Shown here: positions 57,663-64,000 of the stretch, piece after piece
Layout: every line of letters begins with the position of its first letter
How positions within the stretch are numbered: position 1 is the stretch's first letter
NCBI GenBank assembly: GCA_032622095.1
Contig: CP136068.1
Span: 182,718,796-182,782,795, forward strand
Direction: 5' to 3'
Source of the DNA: Siphonodentalium dalli
Lineage: Eukaryota > Mollusca > Scaphopoda > Gadilida > Siphonodentaliidae
Length of the DNA stretch: 64,000 nucleotides
Program-made: the position numbers and the translations under genes
The notes under the pieces: model-generated
The model's database searches: none
What the model saw: the letters and a program-made list of their open reading frames with translations, nothing else
Told to the model about the DNA's origin: nothing

Positions 57663-58538
57663 ATGTCTTAAAATGCCACTTATAATTAATTTAATTTAAT
57701 AATTAATGATATATCCAAACTGGTTGCAATCTGGTCGGTGACAATTAAAACACGGCGATACATTGACCCGTAGCGTGTCATGAGATATACAATGTATACC
57801 GTTGATCCCTTCAGACTATTTACAGGGGAAATACGAGCAATAAAGAGCGTTCACTATTTAAGAAAATTGGTGCAGATGGATCACCTGAACAGGGGAATGG
57901 CATGGGATCGCATCTTCTCATGCTTCATAAGTGAATAATGACTGAGAATGAAATATCACTTACTTTCGTTTGACCTCAGATGACACTAAACGGGGACTGA
58001 TATATTATATGATCAATACAGACCGTTTAGTATCTTTCCATAAGATATGTGTGAAAATTGGTGGCCGATTTTTAAATAACAGTCTAACACTTCTACCCTG
58101 ATTCCATTTCGACATTTAGCACGACGATACATGTGTGTAACATTTGGCTAATACTCGTCATATCATACAATGGTTTTACCACCATATGTTAGACTGATAA
58201 TACACGCTCTTTATTCATCATATCATTTATTATCCGCCCCTTTAAGGTCTGAGGTAAGTAATGCTTTATTCTCAGTCAGTATTCATAGGACATGAGATAA
58301 TGCGCATATCCCATGACATTCCCCTGGTCAGGTGCCCCATCTGTACCAATTTGTCCAAATAATGAACGCTCGTTTTGCTCATATTCCCCATTTAACTCGT
58401 CTGAGGTGAACGGCGTCTATGTCATTATAGTATAGGGGTCAATTTATCCAGAGTTTCAAGTTTCACCGACCAGATTGCAACAATTTTGGGTCTATAACTA
58501 ATTACCTAATTGAATTAATTATTAGTGCAATTTTAAGA
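57663..58538. repeat. Large imperfect inverted repeat, arms about 300-335 bp
   Basis: The left arm (57663-57997) and right arm (58240-58538) pair through GTCTTAAAATGCC, GTTGCAATCTGGTCGGTGA, GATACATTGACCC, ACCGTTGATC..TCAGAC, GCAATAAAGAGCGTTCA, CAGGGGAATG and GACCTCAGA, at perhaps three-quarters identity. The centre is about 240 bp. An old long-TIR element is likely. Outer limits and target site are unclear. Confidence 0.75.
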
Positions 58539-59439
58539 CACCTGCACTACCCAATAAATTTTCCCATGTTCAGCTCCGATGGTCCAGCCGTTTATACATG
58601 ATCAATCAGCAGATAAAACAGTTATATTTCGACAGCCATTCATGTTGGACACTGCGTATCGCCAGTAGTCCCTCGTGTGGGGTCACATGAGGGAAGATTA
58701 ACGATTGAGACATCATTTTACATTGTGGAATATTCAGTCGTATGAATCGGCATAACATCAGTTATGGTCGGCCTATCACAACAATATTTCGGCAACCTGT
58801 TCATCAGTGCTACAACCAATGCACCCGAAGACTCGTAATCGTCAATTGCCAGTAGCACATTCCATCTCATGCATGGTAGGTAGGATTTGTGACAGCTGCT
58901 ATGACAGTTGCTCTACAGTAAGTTGCTAATTTTCCAAATAGCAGCATCCTGGTTGCAAGGAACGATGTCAGACATATGGACAGGTTGTTTAGTGCTACAT
59001 AATTGTCACAATAATTTGAAGTTTGCTTTCCAATATATGCATACTTTTATATTGAAATGCATTGTCCTACTAATACAAAACCTTCTTGTTGCTATACATT
59101 TAGTTCAAATACAGGATGACTCCATCGTTTGGGTACCAACTACCCAAGAAAGTTAAATTTGTTATCAAAATATTGTATTCCCCTTATTTAGTAAAACCTG
59201 CTGGAGGCTCACCAAAAATATATTGCTAATTTGTTTAGCCAAAACGCTATACATGATAATCCAACTCGGTGGCTCATTGCAATCAAGAAAATCAATCAAG
59301 AGGTTTGAACATTATTCGTCTCGTGCAATATTTTGGTCAGTGCAGTCCTCTGTAAGTGTATTTGGTATTTCGGGTGATTGGAAGACACTCGATAAATGTT
59401 GAAGAAAATATAGAGTCATCACACGGGTCGTTTTTTTTA
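58539..59439. other. No gene seen
   Basis: AT-rich DNA. The frame 58908-59156 lacks a domain and does not start in a recognisable exon. Confidence 0.4.
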
Positions 59440-59648
59440 CCCTGTGCCAATGCATTCTCTTATATATGCGATTCGACCATAGGTCGCCTCGCATATATAA
59501 GAGAATGCATTGGCCTAACAATTTTTTACAATTTTAATAATTTTTTCTTGTATTCTTTAACAATTTTACCCATACAGAGCCCCAGACAAACATGAGCAGA
59601 CGACACTCTTGTATATGCTTCTATATATGTTTGGGGCTCCCTGCAGGG
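59440..59648 (+). mobile_element. Double-hairpin MITE, copy 3
   Basis: CCCTG...CAGGG flanked by TA at 59438-59439 and 59649-59650. Both hairpins are intact. Very close to copy 4 and to copy 1. Confidence 0.9.
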
Positions 59649-59717
59649 TAAAGGATGGGTCGTTTTATATATTGTTATCCTTCATCCCATGTTCCTCTCT
59701 ACTCACCGTGTGCTGTA

Positions 59718-62700
59718 AGGAAAACACTCAACACGGTGGGGATAATTTTGGGAGAGTGATTCACGGTGGCCCACTCAACAGCGTGGGTCTTAGTGGAGAG
59801 GATTAGCAAGGCGCTTTTGTCTAATCAACAAGGTGATGACAGTGTATTCCGACCTCACTACAAAACACCGCGAATCACCGTGAAACACGGTGGATTGCCG
59901 ACAATCACTGCGAAACCATTATATTCGCAACCTTCAAAGCATTGCATTTTCCACCATTTACTTTTTATTTGTTTTCATTTTAAAAAAATTGAAAAAGACA
60001 ACATAGTAATGTAAAATTTAAATTAGCTGTACGGAACGATATATTATTCTGTGGTCCGTTTGTGTGCTTCGCGCACATTTTTATCTTTTAAACTTTTTGA
60101 CATGTTGACTTGAGAAAACAAAACAACCATAATGTTTTCAGTTTCAACTTCTTGCTCAATTTAAAGGCACTTGTTGGTTTGAAAGTCCAAATTATGATCG
60201 AGTTTGATACATCGCGGATCATGGATCAGCATATGCCGATAAGTACGCTAAAAATGATATACACGAACGGCCTCTTTCTGGTTGTATTAATTATTGTGAT
60301 CGAAGAACGTTTGGGTCCCGAACGTTCTTCGGCATACAGATAATTCCCAGTATTCTAGTCATTACATGGTACAAATAAAGAGCGTTCAGCGCAGGTGCAA
60401 CTAAATATATCGCGTATTTATCAATATATCATTGTAATAATAGTATCATTTTCAAACTTTAGTAAAACTAACACCGTTATATCACCCACCAGGTTGGTAC
60501 CATTCCAATTTTGGCTTAATGATCTTTATTTGCATCCAATTTTCACGAGATACATGTGCATGTACATAGATTGTCGGTGTCAATTAAAGTCATTCGTGTG
60601 CGTAAATATGCAACTATATACTTGTTGTATAATCTTTGTTTTAACTTTTTATCTGTATGTATGCACATTTATATATCGCATGCCTGTGTCTAATGTGGAA
60701 GTTGTGTGGTTTCGGATTACTCGTTCACCATTATTACGTCATTATGTCTACACAAAGAGGGCACACGAGAAAACTACAGGATGCTCGGGTATTCAGCTAA
60801 CTGAATTTGACCGTTGTTATGTAATATTGCGCATTGCGGATCGCAACTGTGTTTTTTTTAATTACTATCTGATTTTCATGATATAATAAAAGCTATATAT
60901 CTGAAGGATTTAAATTCCGAATCGCGACGGACTGATTTCGTGGTATCCAAATGATATGTTGCAGGGTAAATCCGATGTTAAATTGGTTAACATGTTTTTA
61001 ACCAATAACGATATATATACCTCTACATAACCATATTGTAGACACGATAGTATGGCAAATGCAATTGTTGAGTCATGATAAAGGGCATTTTATTATTTAA
61101 ATATTGGATATGTATTAATCGCGTTCGAGTCAGCAGAGGCTTATACACGCATAAATTAGTTTTAAATATGAATTAACTATATTTTACTCTGGATAGACCT
61201 CGGGATTCCCCAACATCAAACGTACATTGCCCATTAATTTGTGTCTTCGCAATAAAGCATTCAATCATTTCATATGAACTGCCACTTAACAGTACGTAGT
61301 CGGAATTAGGAAAGATAATACGGTAACTTAATATAGATCACAATCCCGGAGGTTTCATTTATTCGGGATAAATAAATATAGCATATACACATACAGCATT
61401 TTTAAAATGTGTTTTCATTCGTACTGAAGAGAAAGTTTATTTTTACCATTTATATGAATAGACTAACAGTGAACGCTCTTTATTGTTCCAACGTGACTAA
61501 TAGCAATGGTACTTATATGTATATGGTAAATATAAAAAGCATTTGTCATACGAACTAGAGGAAACACCTGAGTCTGATTGCATGCGACAGTACCAGCGTA
61601 CGATTTATTTGTGGCCGCTAACACCGGAACAATAGACATGCGGGGTGTGTACTGTGCGCCTTACTTCATTCTGAATGGCAAAGTGAACACTACATGTAAA
61701 TGTAGCTCACATGGTTATGATTGAAACTCGCACCCTATGCGCGGCGCTGCAATGGGGACAATTAATTTTGACACCTCTTACAGACTTGGCTGAACTGTCA
61801 AAGGTTATGTAAGAGCTAACTGACTCCCATTATACTACCATTGTCTGAAATAACACGGACACAGACGGCACGCAATATATAAACATAACTATGTATATAT
61901 GAATCCTAGTGGTCACCGACATTTTGTTTTATTATTTTAGCTAGTATATATATTTAGACTATACACCCGTTTAGGGTGAAGGGACTTGCACACTGCAGTC
62001 CGACCACCCTACCCGGCCTTCGGCCGGAAACGACTCAACAACAACCGTTTCATCCACTTCATGTTATTATACACCCATAGCATGATAATCATTAAAATTC
62101 AAAAGTGGGTTGTAGGGAAGTAGTTCCGCCCCTTCCAAATAATCCAGGGTTAAATCCAAAACCCCAATAAATGAAAAAAAACATATACGCTAGCTGAATC
62201 AGTCTTCCCTCGAAACGTATATGCATGCATTGATGTAGGGGCCTGAACAAATGAGAGAGCTAGGGAATGTTATCCATATTTGCGTTTCGCGCATATTTCG
62301 ATCTTTTAAACATTTTGCTAAACAAGATAGCATTATTAAAAATAAATTAAAACAAATTTAACTGTTTAACGGACTTGGATCATTATATTATACATATCTA
62401 TATGTGTGCAAGTGTGTAAATAATACGAAATTTGCGCTTAAAATTTGAAATAAGTGATCGAGGGGCGGAAGAAATCAATCAATACAATAACAAATTGTTT
62501 ATTTATTTTACCTATACATGTAGCTAGTTAATCATTCTGGAATTTTTGAAAATATCAACCATAATATAAATATAATGTACAACAGCATACAATGGATGGC
62601 CCACTGAGTGTATGCTTTAGAATAAACTACAGTAAAGGATTTCGGCTATGCATGACGTGATGCCATATAGCTGTTGGCGTTTTGAAGCGATTCTCGGTGA

Positions 62701-62885
62701 TTCGCGGTGATTCGCGGTGATTCCCAGTGATTCCCAGTGATCACCGACAAGCCATCCGGTCGTTTGTTTATTCAACTTAATCCGATCCACTCGAGTTCAC
62801 CGTGGATCACCGTGGAAAAATCACCGTGAATGCCGGTGATTCACGGTGGGCTTAGTGGGGTTCCCACCGTGTGGAGTGTTTTCCT
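59718..62885. mobile_element. 3.2-kb TIR element with CACGGTG subterminal repeats
   Basis: AGGAAAACACTCAACACGGT-GGG at the left and its complement CCCACCGTGTGGAGTGTTTT-CCT at the right form inverted ends of about 25 bp, flanked by TA on both sides. Inside each end are many copies of GTGATTCACGGTG / CACCGTGAATCAC / GATTCGCGGTGATT (59750-59930 and 62690-62860). Subterminal clustered motifs are typical binding sites for a transposase. No transposase frame lies inside. The 163-codon frame at 60395-60886 starts at GTG and shows no motif. The interior also holds two TAAAGAGCGTT words in opposite orientation. Confidence 0.7.
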
Positions 62886-63466
62886 TATACCACACTCTGA
62901 GTGTACTGTATATCTTATGATGGCATTTTTCCATGTTTCCTCTCAAAATCGACCAAAAACTAGTAAATTCTGATGATGTGGAATTGATTGTGTCAAGCTA
63001 ATTGATACTCACTGGTGGATAGTCGTCGTGCGTTCAGAACTATATTGATACAATGTCAGCTAACAACCACATTCGCTTGAATTTTCTGAAAATAATAAAA
63101 AAAAAGTTAGCAGCTTAGGGGGTAGGGTACCTAGATACCGAGAAGGGCGTAATAAGTTTGAACAGTTTTGAAAACATTGGAACAAATCATTGGATACAAC
63201 CAACCACATCCACTCGTCAAAAAGTGTTTATGTCAATGTTTGATTTTGGAGTATTTTCCCTATTTGATTTTCGGTGGAATTCGCCAAGACTGAAACCACA
63301 TGAATCGAGCTCTCCGTTGGGCATTTTATATACCGACGTACATGCTCCTGCACCAAACTCGCTCATTCGTTAGCCCGTCTTGATTTGGGGCTAAAATAGG
63401 TTGGTAATAGCTACTGACATATGTGACCCGCCATATCAAATCCAGTCGTAAGTCGGGATTTTTTCA
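62886..63466. other. No gene seen
   Basis: An A-rich run lies near 63090. The frame 63158-63373 has no motif. Confidence 0.4.
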
Positions 63467-63676
63467 CCCTGTGCCAATGCATTCTCTTATATATGCGAGT
63501 CGACCATAGGTCGCCTCTCATATATAAGAGAATGCATTGGCATTTTTACAATTTTAATAATTTTTTCTTGTATTCTTTAACAATTTTATAATTTTACCAA
63601 TACAGAGCCCCAGACAAACATCAGCAGACGACACTCTTCTATATGCTTCTATAGATGTGTGGGGCTCCCTGCAGGG
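63467..63676 (+). mobile_element. Double-hairpin MITE, copy 4
   Basis: CCCTGTGCCAATGCATTCTC through CTGCAGGG. The right flank is TA (63677-63678) and the left is CA, a likely mutated target. The 5' hairpin is almost perfect. Confidence 0.9.
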
Positions 63677-64000
63677 TAATGGATATAGACAGAACACAAC
63701 GCGCATCTTAATCGAGAATCTTTTATCGAATGAGTTGTGAATGGCACAAGAATATATTTCGCGAGATATAACTTTGCGCTGTCCGCAACGAGTTCGATAA
63801 CAGATTCGAGATTATGATGCAAGTTGTGTTCTGTATTTATTCTACACTGTCCAGTCAGATAAGTTCAATCCATGAATTTCACCTTCATTGTTACTATAGC
63901 TACCTTTATTGTGATTTAAGTCTGACAAATAACCAGTAATTATGGGGGGATCACCGGAAGCGAATGATCGACGTAATGTACGTCATCTTTCTTGGCGACA
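63677..64000. other. No gene seen
   Basis: Window end. No feature recognised. Confidence 0.4.

Noticed and set aside
60395-60886. 163-codon frame as a membrane protein or transposase
   Set aside because: It starts at GTG, has irregular hydrophobic composition and no catalytic or domain motif. AT-rich sequence explains it.

Overview
The window is eukaryotic, gene-poor and dominated by repeats. It is AT-rich and full of short TACATGTA-like words. It carries degenerate TTAGGG telomere-type repeats inside a chromosome, a tRNA-derived SINE, non-LTR (LINE) retrotransposon pieces, Helitron-like elements, many small inverted-repeat DNA transposons (MITEs), and an exon that looks like the start of a secreted PAN/apple-domain protein. 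This fits a marine invertebrate such as a mollusc or another lophotrochozoan, though a lancelet-type deuterostome is not excluded. The species cannot be named from the sequence.

Layout. 0-6 kb: a cluster of MITEs, including two families present as inverted pairs, one with clean 6-bp target duplications. 7.9-10.1 kb: diverged tandem repeats. 10.2-11.1 kb: a minus-strand Helitron-like element, followed by a long-TIR MITE. 12.3-12.95 kb: a terminal exon (minus) of an unrecognised protein with a frameshift and a well-placed poly(A) signal. 13.3-20.6 kb: about 97 head-to-tail copies of a 75-bp satellite, which reads as long artificial ORFs on both strands. 22.9-28.8 kb: a 6-kb foldback-like element with very long, internally repeated inverted arms. 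33.4 kb: signal peptide plus PAN exon, with its exon/donor end duplicated and a MITE inserted. 34.6-36.6 kb: a 29/62-bp minisatellite open in all three minus frames. 36.6 kb: a SINE. 38.7 kb: interstitial telomere repeats. 41.8-43.9 kb: a possible 2-kb TIR element. 44.2-48.2 kb: LINE remnants and a 5'-truncated LINE. 50.1-52.7 kb: four head-to-tail Helitron-like units running into a 97-bp G-rich array. 53.5 kb: another LINE tail. 56.5-58.5 kb: GGGGTT repeats, a palindrome-bearing minisatellite and a large imperfect inverted repeat. 59.7-62.9 kb: a 3.2-kb TIR element with subterminal repeats. A hairpin MITE recurs at 42.4, 42.7, 59.4 and 63.5 kb.

There is no operon or gene system. The only reasonably supported host coding sequences are the PAN exon and the 12.3-12.95 kb terminal exon. 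Two further short exon-like ORFs are weak. The most unusual items are the satellite (a TATA-like and a poly(A)-like word in nearly every unit), the foldback element, the Helitron concatemer with its G-rich tail array, and an 11-bp word, TAAAGAGCGTT, that occurs exactly seven times. All element families were called from terminal repeats and target duplications read by eye, with no database search.
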